From: Luteococcus sp052116585
GTDB lineage: Bacteria > Actinomycetota > Actinomycetes > Propionibacteriales > Propionibacteriaceae
DNA: 64,000 bases
NCBI RefSeq assembly: GCF_052116585.1
Contig: NZ_JBQKKT010000008.1
Span: 68,801-132,800 of the forward strand
Direction: 5' to 3'
Shown: positions 50,963-59,697 of the stretch, in pieces
Position numbering within the stretch: position 1 is the first letter of the stretch
Layout: every line of letters starts with the position of its first letter
Notes under the pieces: model-generated
Seen by the model: the letters and a program-made list of their open reading frames with translations, nothing else
Told to the model about the DNA's origin: nothing
Databases searched by the model: none
Program-made: the position numbers and the translations under genes

Positions 50963-51226
50963 TCAGGCCAAGGAGAGGAAGAGCTTCTCCATGGCCTGCA
51001 GGTCCGCCTCGCGGTCCGGGTTCTCCTCGGTGAGGCAGCGCTGCATCCCCGTGGAGATCAGCGAGAAACCCGCCCGGTCCAGGGCCTTGGAACAGGCGGA
51101 CAGCTGGGTGAGGACGTCACGGCAGTCTCGTTCCTCCTCGATCATCCGGATGACGGCGCCCAGTTGGCCCTGGGCGCGACGCAGTCGCTTCAGCACGGCG
51201 TCCAGTTCGTCGGCGGGGATCTCCAC
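50963..51226 (-). CDS. CstR-like persulfide-sensing repressor (CsoR family)
   Basis: An 87-residue all-helical repressor of the CsoR/RcnR/CstR family: LDAVLKRLRRAQGQLGAVIRMIEEERDCRDVLTQLSACSKALDRAGF. The two functional cysteines are Cys35 and Cys64, spaced by 29 as in CsoR and CstR. The Cu-ligand His of CsoR is a Gly at residue 60, so copper binding is unlikely; the Cys-only pattern is that of the persulfide sensor CstR. The divergent gene encodes a CoA-disulfide reductase-rhodanese fusion, which supports a sulfane-sulfur response. The GTG at 51226 has AGGAG 5 nt upstream. Confidence 0.82.
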   Translation of the reverse strand: MEIPADELDAVLKRLRRAQGQLGAVIRMIEEERDCRDVLTQLSACSKALDRAGFSLISTGMQRCLTEENPDREADLQAMEKLFLSLA

Positions 51227-51276
51227 TGTCACTCCTAGCTTGGGGGCGTCTCCTGGGGGCGACGCGGTGGTGGGAA

Positions 51277-51438
51277 TCACCTTCCCATGATTCGGCCGAA
51301 CAGGCCGTTCTTCTTCTGCTCCGGGTGGCCCGCGCACCACTGCGCGACGGGGACGGAGGCCTTCACCTGGTCGATGTGCTGGCCGCAGCCAGCCCAGGTG
51401 GTCTTGCCGCAGGTCTTGCACGCGACGGGTCGGCACAT
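51277..51438 (-). CDS. Small Cys-rich protein upstream of cstR-like gene
   Basis: A 53-residue protein with five Cys and two His: MCRPVACKTCGKTTWAGCGQ, then QWCAGH near the middle. The CxxC pair and later Cys-x-Gly-His motif suggest a zinc-binding mini-domain. Similar short proteins occur in many actinobacteria; no function is known to me. AGGAG is 7 nt upstream. It is followed after 50 bp by the CstR-like gene, and lies under the palindromic operator at 51564. Confidence 0.75.
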   Translation of the reverse strand: MCRPVACKTCGKTTWAGCGQHIDQVKASVPVAQWCAGHPEQKKNGLFGRIMGR

Positions 51439-51563
51439 GGTGGTTCTCCTCTGGTGGATGCGCAGGGCGAGGTGCGCGGTGGTTGGTCTCTGGGGCCTCG
51501 CAGGAGGCCTTGTGTCCGGGCCGTCCCGCTGTGGGGACGGGGCGGCCCGTCGAGACTTCACTT

Positions 51564-51581
51564 TATACCCCCTGGGGTATA
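51564..51581. promoter_or_regulatory. Perfect CsoR/CstR-type operator
   Basis: TATACCCC-CT-GGGGTATA is a perfect inverted repeat with the G-tract/C-tract core recognised by CsoR-family repressors. It lies in the 240-bp gap between the small Cys-rich gene/cstR-like unit and the divergent CoA-disulfide reductase gene, so one site may control both. Confidence 0.75.
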
Positions 51582-51678
51582 GGATCAAGGGGTAATCGGG
51601 TCTCCGGACACGTTCACCTGTTCCGGACGAACCCTGCAGAATGCCAACCAGACCCCCTGCACCAGAAGGACACTGGAC

Positions 51679-53361
51679 ATGAACACCGAAAGCAGCCCGG
51701 CCAACCAGCCCGCAGCCGTCAACCCCGCAGCCCAGCGCGTCGTGATCGTTGGAGGTGTCGCCGCCGGCATGTCCGCAGCGGCCCGCCTGCGTCGCCTCGA
51801 CGGCAGCGCCCAGATCACCGTCGTCGAGCGCAGCGGCAACATCTCCTTCGCCAACTGCGGCCTGCCGTACCACGTCGGTGGCGTCATCGAGCAGCGCGAC
51901 GCCCTGCTCCTGCAGACCCCGCAGGCGATCAAGGCCCGCTTCGACATCGACGTCTTCGTGGGCACCGAGGCCGTCGCCATCAACCGTGAACAGCACACCG
52001 TCACCGTGCGCGAACTCGACGGAGGGGCCGAGCGCGAACTGCCCTATGACAAGCTCGTGCTTGCACCGGGCGCGAGCCCGATCCGTCCGCCGCTGCCCGG
52101 AATCGAGCGGGCCCTGGGTTTGCGCAATGTGGAGGACACCGACGCGATGGTCGCGGCCCTGCCCGGTGCCCGCACGGCCGTGGTGATCGGCGGCGGCTTC
52201 ATCGGCGTCGAACTGGCGGAGAACCTCGTCCACAAGGGCCTGCAGGTCTCGCTCGTGGAAGCCACCAGTCAGGTGATGGCCCCCCTTGATCCGGAGATGG
52301 TGGCCCCGGTGCACGCCGTGCTCCGTGACTCTGGCGTCGACCTGCGGCTCGGTGTCTCCGTGCAGGCCATCGGTGCCGACGACGTCGAGCTGTCCGACGG
52401 CACGCGGATCCCCGCGGACCTCGTCGTGGCGGCGATTGGTGTGCGCCCTGAATCGGGTCTGGCGAAGGCGGCCGGGCTCGAGATCGGTGAGCGTGGCGGC
52501 ATCGTCGTCGACGAGCACTTCCGCACCAGCGATCCCGATGTCTTCGCGGTGGGCGACGCGGTGCACAAGGTGGATGCCGTCGACGGCTCCCAGACGCTGG
52601 TGCCGCTGGCCCAGACCGCGAACCTCCAGGGGCGTCGGGTGGCGGACCTGATCGCCGGTCGCCCGGTGCAGGACCGCCCCGTGCTGGGGACTGCGATCGT
52701 CGGCATCTTCGGCCTCCAGGTGGCCAGCACCGGGTGGAATGAGAAGCGTCTGGTGGAGGCGGGCCGCCCGCACCGCATCATCCACACCCACCCGATGAAC
52801 CACGCCGGCTACTACCCGGGTGCGCAGCAGATGGCGCTCAAGCTCATCGTCGACCCGCAGACGGACAAGATCCTGGGCGCCCAGGGCGTCGGGCGTGAAG
52901 GCGTCGACAAGCGGATCGATGTCATCGCCACGGCCATGACCGCCGGGCTCACGGCCAGTGATCTGGCCGAACTGGAGCTGGCCTACGCGCCGCAATTCGG
53001 CTCGGCGAAGGATCCGGTGAACATGCTCGGTTTCGTGGCCGAGAACCTGGCCACCGGCCTGAGCCGGAACATCCAGTGGCACGAGGTGGAGGCTGCACAG
53101 GAGGCTGGGGCCACCGTCGTCGACGTGCGCACCCCAGGGGAGTACGAGGCTGGCAACATTCCCGGCGCCCTGCTCATCCCCGTCGACGAGCTGCGCGAGC
53201 GGCTGGATGAGCTGCCCGAGGGGGATCTGGTGGTGCACTGCGCCGTGGGCGTGCGTGGCCACATCGCCGCGCAGATCCTGGCCGCAGCGGGCCGTCCCGG
53301 CGCCCGCAACCTGGACGGCGGATTCAAGACCTGGCGTGCAGGCATGGACGCCCGCGCCTGA
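51679..53361 (+). CDS. CoA-disulfide reductase-rhodanese fusion
   Basis: A 560-residue flavoprotein. The FAD motif VVIVGGVAAGMSAAARLRRL, active-site Cys60 in ISFANCGLPYHVGG, and the NAD(P) motif VVIGGGFIGVELAE identify a CoA-disulfide/persulfide reductase (CoADR/Npsr group). A C-terminal rhodanese domain (VVDVRTPGEYEAGNIPGALLIP) carries its own active-site Cys521 in VVHCAVGVRGH. The fusion reduces CoA-disulfide or persulfides and passes sulfane sulfur through the rhodanese. It begins beside a CstR-type operator. Confidence 0.93.
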   Translation: MNTESSPANQPAAVNPAAQRVVIVGGVAAGMSAAARLRRLDGSAQITVVERSGNISFANCGLPYHVGGVIEQRDALLLQTPQAIKARFDIDVFVGTEAVAINREQHTVTVRELDGGAERELPYDKLVLAPGASPIRPPLPGIERALGLRNVEDTDAMVAALPGARTAVVIGGGFIGVELAENLVHKGLQVSLVEATSQVMAPLDPEMVAPVHAVLRDSGVDLRLGVSVQAIGADDVELSDGTRIPADLVVAAIGVRPESGLAKAAGLEIGERGGIVVDEHFRTSDPDVFAVGDAVHKVDAVDGSQTLVPLAQTANLQGRRVADLIAGRPVQDRPVLGTAIVGIFGLQVASTGWNEKRLVEAGRPHRIIHTHPMNHAGYYPGAQQMALKLIVDPQTDKILGAQGVGREGVDKRIDVIATAMTAGLTASDLAELELAYAPQFGSAKDPVNMLGFVAENLATGLSRNIQWHEVEAAQEAGATVVDVRTPGEYEAGNIPGALLIPVDELRERLDELPEGDLVVHCAVGVRGHIAAQILAAAGRPGARNLDGGFKTWRAGMDARA

Positions 53362-53403
53362 GCCCGGGTTCGCTCGCAAGCCCAGCACCGCTGGGGCTGC
53401 CGG

Positions 53404-54354
53404 TCACCACACCCAGGTGACGCCGTGCAGCCCCAGTGGCGCGTCCAGGGTCAGGTACTGGACCTGGCCCTCCACCAGCTGCAGGGGCACCCCGGGCAGC
53501 TGGTCCTCGGGCCAGGGTTCCTCGGGGCTCACGTCCATGCTGGGCAGGTGGTAGCCGTGAATGGTGCGGGGCGGTTCCCCGGCGAAGGTGACGGAGGTGA
53601 CCACCTGGCGATGGTCATTGGCCAGGGAACGCTCCCAGCGGAAACTCGGCGTGGTGGTGGGAGCCCATTCCACGCGGTACTTGAAGTGGTGGGCGTCTCC
53701 GGGTTCGAGGCGACGGGGGAAGAGCGCCTCGGAGACCACCATGCGGATCTCGGGCAGTTCCACCTGACGCCCGATCCGGCAACCAGCCACGGCCTCGACG
53801 CCGGGAATCCCGTCGGCGCCCTCCTCCTGTTGGAAGATCAGTGGAATGCGGTCGATGGCCACGACGTCCGCGCGGATGATGACATGGGAGACCACCTCCT
53901 TCTCCGTGCGGTCCGCGCCGATCCGCACGTCGTCGTCGACGGAGATCCCGCGGTACTGCCGGCAGTCTCGCAGCCCCAGGTCGGACAGCGCCGCGTCGAC
54001 GAGTTCTGGTTCGGGCAGGACGCGGGTGAGGTCCCACTGGGCAAAGGTGCGCCCGTCGATGGCCGCCACCAGGCTGCCGGGCTGGATCTCCAGGATTCGT
54101 TCGAGTTCGGCCAGGACCCGCAGGGAGCTGGTGCGACGTGGCGTGGAACGGCCGGTCTGCCAGTAGCTCAGCGTGGCCTCCGACACGGGTGTGCCAGCCG
54201 CCACCAGGCGGGCGTGGACCCGCTGGAGGGTGAGCTTGCGGTTGCGCAGTGCCTCGGAGAAGACCTCCGCGAAGTGACCGTCCGCCGGGCGCACCCGGGC
54301 GCTCGAATTCCCCCTGGTCCTCGAATTCTCTCTGTTGCTTGAATTCTCCGCCAT
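53404..54354 (-). CDS. XRE-type DNA-binding protein with an unknown C-terminal domain
   Basis: A 316-residue protein. Residues about 20-100 form an XRE-like helix-turn-helix (FAEVFSEALRNRKLTLQRVHARLVAAGTPVSEATLSYWQTGRSTPRRTSSLRVLAELERIL). The N-terminus is low-complexity (NSSNRENSRTRGNSS), encoded by repeats containing GAATTC. The C-terminal 200 residues are beta-rich without a recognised family and could be a ligand-binding domain. The gene ends convergently with the CoA-disulfide reductase gene. GGAGG lies very close to the ATG, so the start is uncertain. Confidence 0.7.
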   Translation of the reverse strand: MAENSSNRENSRTRGNSSARVRPADGHFAEVFSEALRNRKLTLQRVHARLVAAGTPVSEATLSYWQTGRSTPRRTSSLRVLAELERILEIQPGSLVAAIDGRTFAQWDLTRVLPEPELVDAALSDLGLRDCRQYRGISVDDDVRIGADRTEKEVVSHVIIRADVVAIDRIPLIFQQEEGADGIPGVEAVAGCRIGRQVELPEIRMVVSEALFPRRLEPGDAHHFKYRVEWAPTTTPSFRWERSLANDHRQVVTSVTFAGEPPRTIHGYHLPSMDVSPEEPWPEDQLPGVPLQLVEGQVQYLTLDAPLGLHGVTWVW

Positions 54355-54456
54355 GCCTCCATGGTGCCCGCCGCGACCGCCGGCCGCAGGGGTTCGACCC
54401 AGCGCTGTTCTCACGTCACGCCCCAAAAGGCTGTGGTGAAAGTATGTGGACCGTCG

Positions 54457-54480
54457 GGGGACTAGTGTTGTGAAGTCCCC
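54457..54480. promoter_or_regulatory. Inverted repeat upstream of the Aer-PAS gene
   Basis: GGGGACT and AGTCCCC, exact complements 10 bp apart, lie 80 bp before the start codon; an operator or leader hairpin is possible. Confidence 0.3.
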
Positions 54481-54558
54481 CGACTCCTCCCTCGGACCCC
54501 GTCGTAGTTCGCAGCGCAGCCCGTGCACGGTTGCAGAGCGACGCAGAGAGGAAACCAC

Positions 54559-56013
54559 ATGCTGGAGCAGCAGCCAGCGGCGATCGAGATCGCACCGGAC
54601 GAACTCTTCTTCTCCACCACGGATTCCCGTGGCGTGATCGAGAAGGCGAACAGTGTCTTCGTGCGCCTCTCCCGCCACCCCTGGGAAAGCCTGGTGGGCG
54701 CACCCCACAACATCATTCGCCACGACGACATGCCCGGCGGAGCCTTCCGCCTCATGTGGCAGACCCTGCAACAAGGGCGGCCCTTCTGTGCCTATGTGGT
54801 GAATCAGGCGGCCGACGGAGCGCCGTACACGGTCTTCGCCACCATCACTCCGCTGGGCGACGGCTACCTCAGCGTGCGCTCCCGGCCCTGCGTCGACGGC
54901 CTGCTGCAGACGGCGCTGGGTCTGTATGCCCGCACGCGCGAGGTGGAGCGGGCGCGGCTGGCCGAGGGTGACGGGGCTCCGGCTGCCGCGGTGGTGGGGC
55001 TGGAGACCTTGGCCAGTCTCCTGCAGGATGTCGGAATTGCCGACTACGAGGACTTCGTGCGGGCGGCGCTGCCTGCGGAGGTGCAGGCCCGCTCGGCCTT
55101 GGTGTCCGGGCTGGCAGTGCGTGAGGGGCAGGGGCCGCTCTTCGGGCTGCTGGACAGTGTCAGGGGCATCGACGCACAGCTGGTGGGCTGGACCACCCAG
55201 ATGGACCGGCTGGCCGAGCTGACCGAATCCCTCGCCAGGGGTGTGGCGGAGCTGGACGAGGTGATGGCGGCCAGCAGCCAGACGGCTCGCGAGGTGACCG
55301 AGCAGGCCGGCGATGGCAACCCGATCATGCTGGCGGTGAATGTCTGGGCGTCGATGATGCCGGAGATCGAGGCGGCGCTGGCCGAACTGGTGAAGGACCT
55401 CCAGGGGCTGGCTGCCAGCTCCGCGGAGACTCGCTTCCGGATCGCGCTGGCGCGCCTGCACAATGACGCGACGGGTCAGTTCGTCGTGGAGCTCATCGAT
55501 GCTGGACGGGGGACGGGGGCGGCCCAGGGCAGTGGTATTGCGGCCATCACGGATCTGGCCCGGGCACTCGACGAGGGCATGGTGCACACCGGTGACCAGG
55601 GCCGACGCAATGCCGAGCTGGCAGAACAGGTGGCGAGCAGGATCGAGTCCGTGCGCGAGCTGATGCTGGTGCCCCAGGGCCTGCTGGGCAACTGGCAGGA
55701 GATGGCCCAGGATCGGCAGGACAGCCAGGCCAGTGCACTCATCCCCCGGATGGCGGGACAGATGGCGGAGGGCGATCGTGCGGCCGGCGTGCTGGCGGAG
55801 CTGGCGGAACAGTGCCGGGCGCAGGCCCAACCGCTCGACATTGCGGGGATCGACCAAGAGCTCAGGAGGATCCGCACCCTGGTGGAGGAGGTCTCCGGCG
55901 AGCAGATGGTCACCACCTCACGACGGGCTGCCCGAGCGATGCCGGAGGATGACGAACCGGTCGACGATCCGGTTGACGAGCAGCGGACCCCGGGGCCACG
56001 TCGGGGCGTCTGA
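54559..56013 (+). CDS. Soluble protein with an Aer-type PAS domain
   Basis: A 484-residue cytoplasmic protein. Residues about 10-105 form an aerotaxis-type PAS domain: FFSTTDSRGVIEKANSVFVRLSRHPWESLVGAPHNIIRHDDMP and PYTVFATITPLGDGYLSVR. The remaining 380 residues are mostly helical, coiled-coil-like, without membrane helices or a methyl-accepting signalling domain; the C-terminus is acidic. GAGAGG is 7 nt before the ATG. It is followed after 1 nt by an alkyltransferase-like gene. It may be a redox or FAD sensor acting through an unknown partner. Confidence 0.8.
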   Translation: MLEQQPAAIEIAPDELFFSTTDSRGVIEKANSVFVRLSRHPWESLVGAPHNIIRHDDMPGGAFRLMWQTLQQGRPFCAYVVNQAADGAPYTVFATITPLGDGYLSVRSRPCVDGLLQTALGLYARTREVERARLAEGDGAPAAAVVGLETLASLLQDVGIADYEDFVRAALPAEVQARSALVSGLAVREGQGPLFGLLDSVRGIDAQLVGWTTQMDRLAELTESLARGVAELDEVMAASSQTAREVTEQAGDGNPIMLAVNVWASMMPEIEAALAELVKDLQGLAASSAETRFRIALARLHNDATGQFVVELIDAGRGTGAAQGSGIAAITDLARALDEGMVHTGDQGRRNAELAEQVASRIESVRELMLVPQGLLGNWQEMAQDRQDSQASALIPRMAGQMAEGDRAAGVLAELAEQCRAQAQPLDIAGIDQELRRIRTLVEEVSGEQMVTTSRRAARAMPEDDEPVDDPVDEQRTPGPRRGV

Positions 56014-56014
56014 C

Positions 56015-56371
56015 GTGGACGACGTCCTGGTGGAGCGGGTGCTGCGTCTGGTGGAGCAGGTGCCGGCCGGTCGGGTGGTGAGCTACGGGGACCTGGCCAG
56101 GGCGCTGGGCACCGGCCCGCGCCAGATCGGGAAGGTGATGGCTCACTGGGGTCACGATGTGCCCTGGTGGCGGGTGACCAGCGCTGCCGGCCAGTTGCCC
56201 GAGCATCTCTTGGCGGACGCGCGCCGTCACTGGGAGGCCGAGGGGATCGCCCTCAGCCGCACGATGAAGGGGTGCCGGATTGCCGAGCACCGGTGGGCGG
56301 GGGATGGCCTTGCGGCGGCCGCCAAGCAGGTGGAGCGGGATCTGGCCACGGCATCCGGGGCAACCGTGTGA
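56015..56371 (+). CDS. Alkyltransferase-like protein (Cys replaced by Trp)
   Basis: A 118-residue protein of the Ogt/MGMT DNA-binding fold: VERVLRLVEQVPAGRVVSYGDLARALGTGPRQIGKVMAHWG, with the active-site PCHRV replaced by PWWRV (Trp51 in place of the acceptor Cys). Such ATL proteins bind O6-alkylguanine and flag it for nucleotide-excision repair without removing the alkyl group. The start lies 1 nt after the stop of the PAS gene, so the two are translationally coupled. Confidence 0.88.
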   Translation: MDDVLVERVLRLVEQVPAGRVVSYGDLARALGTGPRQIGKVMAHWGHDVPWWRVTSAAGQLPEHLLADARRHWEAEGIALSRTMKGCRIAEHRWAGDGLAAAAKQVERDLATASGATV

Positions 56372-56442
56372 CTCCTTGAACACTGTCCGGATTGAACACT
56401 GTCCGGATCGAACAATGACGTGGGTCCCCACGCGGGCAGGGG

Positions 56443-57027
56443 TCAGCAGGCGGGCAGGGCGTCCGGGATCTCCTCCGGTCCGTCGGCACCCACCCGGATG
56501 TCATGAGCGCGGCCGTCGATGCGCACGGTGACCGTGGTGCTGGAGGTCCAGCGGACTGCGTCCACGCGCTGCTGGGGCGTCAGGCAGCCCACGGTCCAGT
56601 AGCGGCTGGCGGACCCGCCATTCTCCTCGAGCCGCAGCCGGCTGCTCGCCGGCAGGGAATGGGGGTTCTGGGTGACGACGATGGCGTGCTGCCCGTCGGG
56701 TGCGGTCCAGGTGCCCTGATCGGACGGTCCCTTCCACGGGCTCGTGACTGCGGCGTGGGTGGCCAGTGCCAGCGTGCCCGCGATCATGCAGACCGCGGCC
56801 GCCACAGGACGTCGCCGTGCCACCAGGAAGCTTGTGAGAAGGGCTGTGACAGAGACCATCAGGAGGCAGGCCGGCGACGGCAGCACCTCCGCCTGCAGGA
56901 ATCCCTGGCGCGGTCCGCCGAGCAGGGAGGAGGTCAAGGCCAGCAGCAGGGCCACCGAGGCGACGCCACCACCCACGACAGCGGGGGCGCAGGAGCGCCC
57001 GTCCGGCAGTGTGGGTGCGTGGGTCAT
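56443..57027 (-). CDS. Membrane protein of unknown function
   Basis: A 194-residue protein with three hydrophobic helices in the first half (VVGGGVASVALLLALTSSLLGG; LLMVSVTALLTSFLV; AAAVCMIAGTLALATHAAV), then a beta-rich extracytoplasmic domain (DGQHAIVVTQNPHSLPASSRLRLEENGG to HDIRVGADGPEEIPDALPAC). No family is recognised. The ATG at 57027 is chosen over the one at 57075 because it starts at the first conserved-looking segment; neither has a clear ribosome-binding site. Confidence 0.6.
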   Translation of the reverse strand: MTHAPTLPDGRSCAPAVVGGGVASVALLLALTSSLLGGPRQGFLQAEVLPSPACLLMVSVTALLTSFLVARRRPVAAAVCMIAGTLALATHAAVTSPWKGPSDQGTWTAPDGQHAIVVTQNPHSLPASSRLRLEENGGSASRYWTVGCLTPQQRVDAVRWTSSTTVTVRIDGRAHDIRVGADGPEEIPDALPAC

Positions 57028-57355
57028 GCAGGCATCGTTGCACCGGGCAGGCGACTCCCAGTGATGTCTGACCATTGGCAGAATATGCGCTGGTCAGGCC
57101 GCCATTCCTGCCGGTCAAGGCATCGGTGCCGCCGGACCTGATGGCGCGGGTGGCGCGGAGTCTAAGCCTATGTACAGGCACGGTCGGCTGGCCGTGCCCG
57201 GGCAGGTCGAAGGACCGGCGCGGAGCTGCCGAGTCTGGTTCGGCGGATCTGGCGATGTGCGGCTGTCCATGCAACCTGCGGGGCGCCCGGTGCGTAGAAG
57301 GAGTAGGACACCTGCCGTGACCCGTCGGCGGGGTCCTCGAGCCGAAGGGGAAGTC
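57028..57355. other. 328-bp divergent intergenic region
   Basis: Lies between a minus-strand membrane-protein gene and a plus-strand lipoprotein gene and must hold both promoters. I see no further gene, and no clearly spaced promoter boxes. Confidence 0.4.
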
Positions 57356-58087
57356 ATGAAGCGTCGTCGTCCAGTTGTCGTCCTGTTGGCAGCATTCGGA
57401 CTGGCCCTGGCGGGCTGTGGAGGGGATCAGACTGGTTCCGTCCCAGAGGGGATCGACGGCCCAGCCGCGGAATCGCCAGCGCAGACCGGGACCGCTGGCT
57501 CCGTGACCCCGCAGCCCGGTGCAGACGGGTCCTCGCAGGCAACCCGGATCGCCACCGCGTCCAGCCCTGCGGTGCAGCCCGCCTCGGCATCCGCCAGTTC
57601 GGCGTCGTCAAGCCAGATCGACGCCGGCGCGGGGACATCCAGTACGGGGACATCCAGTACCGGGTCATCCATGCAGGCGACTTCGAACCCTGAGTCATCC
57701 ACAGCGGAAACTGCTGAGCCGGCCCCCTATCGGGCAACCGGTGGCGCGGGCGATGGACTGTACTTCTCCACGGGCGCACTGCGCTGCGGGATCACCCCGG
57801 TCCTCAGTGGATGTCAGTCGATGGAGCTCGTCAAGAATCTCCCCGAATGTGACAACCCCGAAACCAAGGCGCCCTATGTGGCGCTACACGCCAGTGACGA
57901 CCCGAGCACCTGCACCAGTCAGGGGGTCTTCGTGGCCGAGCGTGTCGAGGAGTTGCCCGTCGGGCAGCGGCTCAGTGCCCACGGCACCACCTGCACGGTG
58001 GTCGCACGCGGATCGGTGCAGTGTTCCAGTCAGCTGGGCTCGCTGGTGGCCAACCCGCAGGAGTTCAAGCTGGAGGTCAATCCCTGA
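57356..58087 (+). CDS. Secreted lipoprotein of unknown function
   Basis: A 243-residue lipoprotein: MKRRRPVVVLLAAFGLALAGC gives a lipobox at LALAGC, followed by about 100 residues of Ser/Thr/Ala/Gln-rich linker and a C-terminal domain from GDGLYFSTGALRCGI onwards with six Cys, likely disulfide-bonded (GITPVLSGCQSM, LPECDNPE, STCTSQGVF, GTTCTVV, VQCSSQ). A 15-bp duplication encodes GTSST-GTSST. AAGGGGA lies 6 nt before the ATG. The domain is not recognised. Confidence 0.75.
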   Translation: MKRRRPVVVLLAAFGLALAGCGGDQTGSVPEGIDGPAAESPAQTGTAGSVTPQPGADGSSQATRIATASSPAVQPASASASSASSSQIDAGAGTSSTGTSSTGSSMQATSNPESSTAETAEPAPYRATGGAGDGLYFSTGALRCGITPVLSGCQSMELVKNLPECDNPETKAPYVALHASDDPSTCTSQGVFVAERVEELPVGQRLSAHGTTCTVVARGSVQCSSQLGSLVANPQEFKLEVNP

Positions 58088-58104
58088 TCGGGGTGGGCCA
58101 GGTC

Positions 58105-59427
58105 TCAGAGCACCATCGCCGCAACCCAGCCGGCCAGCAGCAGTGGGATGTTGAAGTGCAGGAAGGTCGGCAGCACGGTGTCACGAATGTGGTCGTGCTG
58201 GCCGTCGGCATTGAGACCTGAGGTGGGGCCCAGCGTCGAGTCAGAGGCGGGGGAGCCCGCATCGCCGAGCGCGCCGGCCGTGCCGATGAGGGAGACGGTG
58301 GCGAGCGGGGAGAAGCCCAGCTGCAGACACAGCGGCACGAAGATCGTGGTGATGATGGGCAGGGTGGAGAAGGACGAGCCGATGCCCATCGTCACCAGCA
58401 GGCCCACCAGCAGCATCACGAAGGCGCCCGTCACCTGGGAGCCGCCGAAGGCCTTGGCGCTGGCGGTGACCAGCGAGTCCACCTGGCCGGTGTCCTTCAT
58501 CACCTGCGCGAAGCCCTGGGCGGCGATCATGATGAAGCCGATCATGGCCATCATCTTCATGCCGGAGTCGAAGACCGCGTCGGCCTCGCTCCACTTGATC
58601 ACCCGGGCCGCGACGAAGACGGCGAAGCCCACCAGGGCGCCGAGCAGCAGGGAGTCGGCCCAGATCTGAACCACGAGGCACAGCACCACGGCCAGCAGCG
58701 CCACGACGATGTTGTACGTCCGCACGGGCTCGCCCAGGTGCACATTGCCCTGGCCCTCGACGGGCTTGTTCTCGTAGTGGCGGGGCTTGCGGTAGTTGAA
58801 GAAGGCCAGCAGGAGACCGGCCAGCATGCCCAGGGCGGGGATGCCCATGGCGATCATCACGTTGATGCCGCTGGTGTCCAGGCCGGCCTTGTTGATGTTG
58901 GAGAGCAGGATGTCGTTGAGGAAGACATTGCCGAAGCCGTAGGGCAGGTACATGTAGGTGGTGACCAGACCAAAGGTCATGATGCAGGCCAGCAGGCGGC
59001 GGTCCACGTCGAAGCGGTTGAAGGCCAGCAGCAGCGGTGGGATCAGCAGCGGGATGAAGGCGATGTGGATCGGCACCAGGTTCTGGCTCATGATGGCGAC
59101 CACGAGCACGACGCCGAGCAGCCCCCACTTGAGGCCCTTGGAGGCGGTGCTGCCTTCCTCGCCGGCCTTGTTGACCACCCAGGCGGCGAAGGCCTGGGGC
59201 ATGCCGGAACGGGCGATCGCGACGGCGAAGGCGCCCAGCATGACGTAGGAGAGGGCGATGGATGCGCCATTGGCGATGCCCTCGGTGAAGGATTCCATGG
59301 TGCCGGTCAGCCCCATTCCGGCGCTGACTCCTCCCACCAGGGCTCCGATGATCAGTGAGATCACGACGTGGACGCGCGCGAAGGACAGCGCGAGCATCAC
59401 GATGACGGCCAGGACGACGGCATTCAT
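58105..59427 (-). CDS. NhaC-type Na+/H+ antiporter
   Basis: A 440-residue membrane protein with about 11 helices. VHVVISLIIGALVGGVSAGMGL, LSYVMLGAFAVAIARSGMPQ, NKAGLDTSGINVMIAMGIPALGM and GTAGALGDAGSPASDSTLGPTSGLNADGQHDH match the YuiF/NhaC-type Na+/H+ antiporter family rather than organic-acid transporters. GGAG lies 8 nt before the ATG at 59427. It lies beside the potassium-uptake operon and is divergent from the first hairpin-array RNA. Confidence 0.82.
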   Translation of the reverse strand: MNAVVLAVIVMLALSFARVHVVISLIIGALVGGVSAGMGLTGTMESFTEGIANGASIALSYVMLGAFAVAIARSGMPQAFAAWVVNKAGEEGSTASKGLKWGLLGVVLVVAIMSQNLVPIHIAFIPLLIPPLLLAFNRFDVDRRLLACIMTFGLVTTYMYLPYGFGNVFLNDILLSNINKAGLDTSGINVMIAMGIPALGMLAGLLLAFFNYRKPRHYENKPVEGQGNVHLGEPVRTYNIVVALLAVVLCLVVQIWADSLLLGALVGFAVFVAARVIKWSEADAVFDSGMKMMAMIGFIMIAAQGFAQVMKDTGQVDSLVTASAKAFGGSQVTGAFVMLLVGLLVTMGIGSSFSTLPIITTIFVPLCLQLGFSPLATVSLIGTAGALGDAGSPASDSTLGPTSGLNADGQHDHIRDTVLPTFLHFNIPLLLAGWVAAMVL

Positions 59428-59697
59428 GGGCAACTCCAGAGGCAGGAAACGAGCCAACGGTAGTGCCTGTCGTCGTCTTCGGCGGCATCGGGTTTCGGTG
59501 GGTGAGGTGGCCAAGCTGTTGGCGAGCTGAAGTGGGCGAAAATCGTGTTGTCCCCTGATCGGGTGACGGGAGGATTGCCCGTTTGCACGTACAAACGGCG
59601 TCCGTGTCACAGTCTGGGGGGACACGTGCGTCACGAGTCTGAAGCGGAGCTGAACTGGGCGCCGTCGGGCACGGGAGGGGCCATTTGCCCCACGAAC

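Noticed and set aside
50963..51226. Copper sensor CsoR
   Set aside because: The His ligand position is Gly60 and the neighbour is a CoA-disulfide reductase-rhodanese, not a copper pump.
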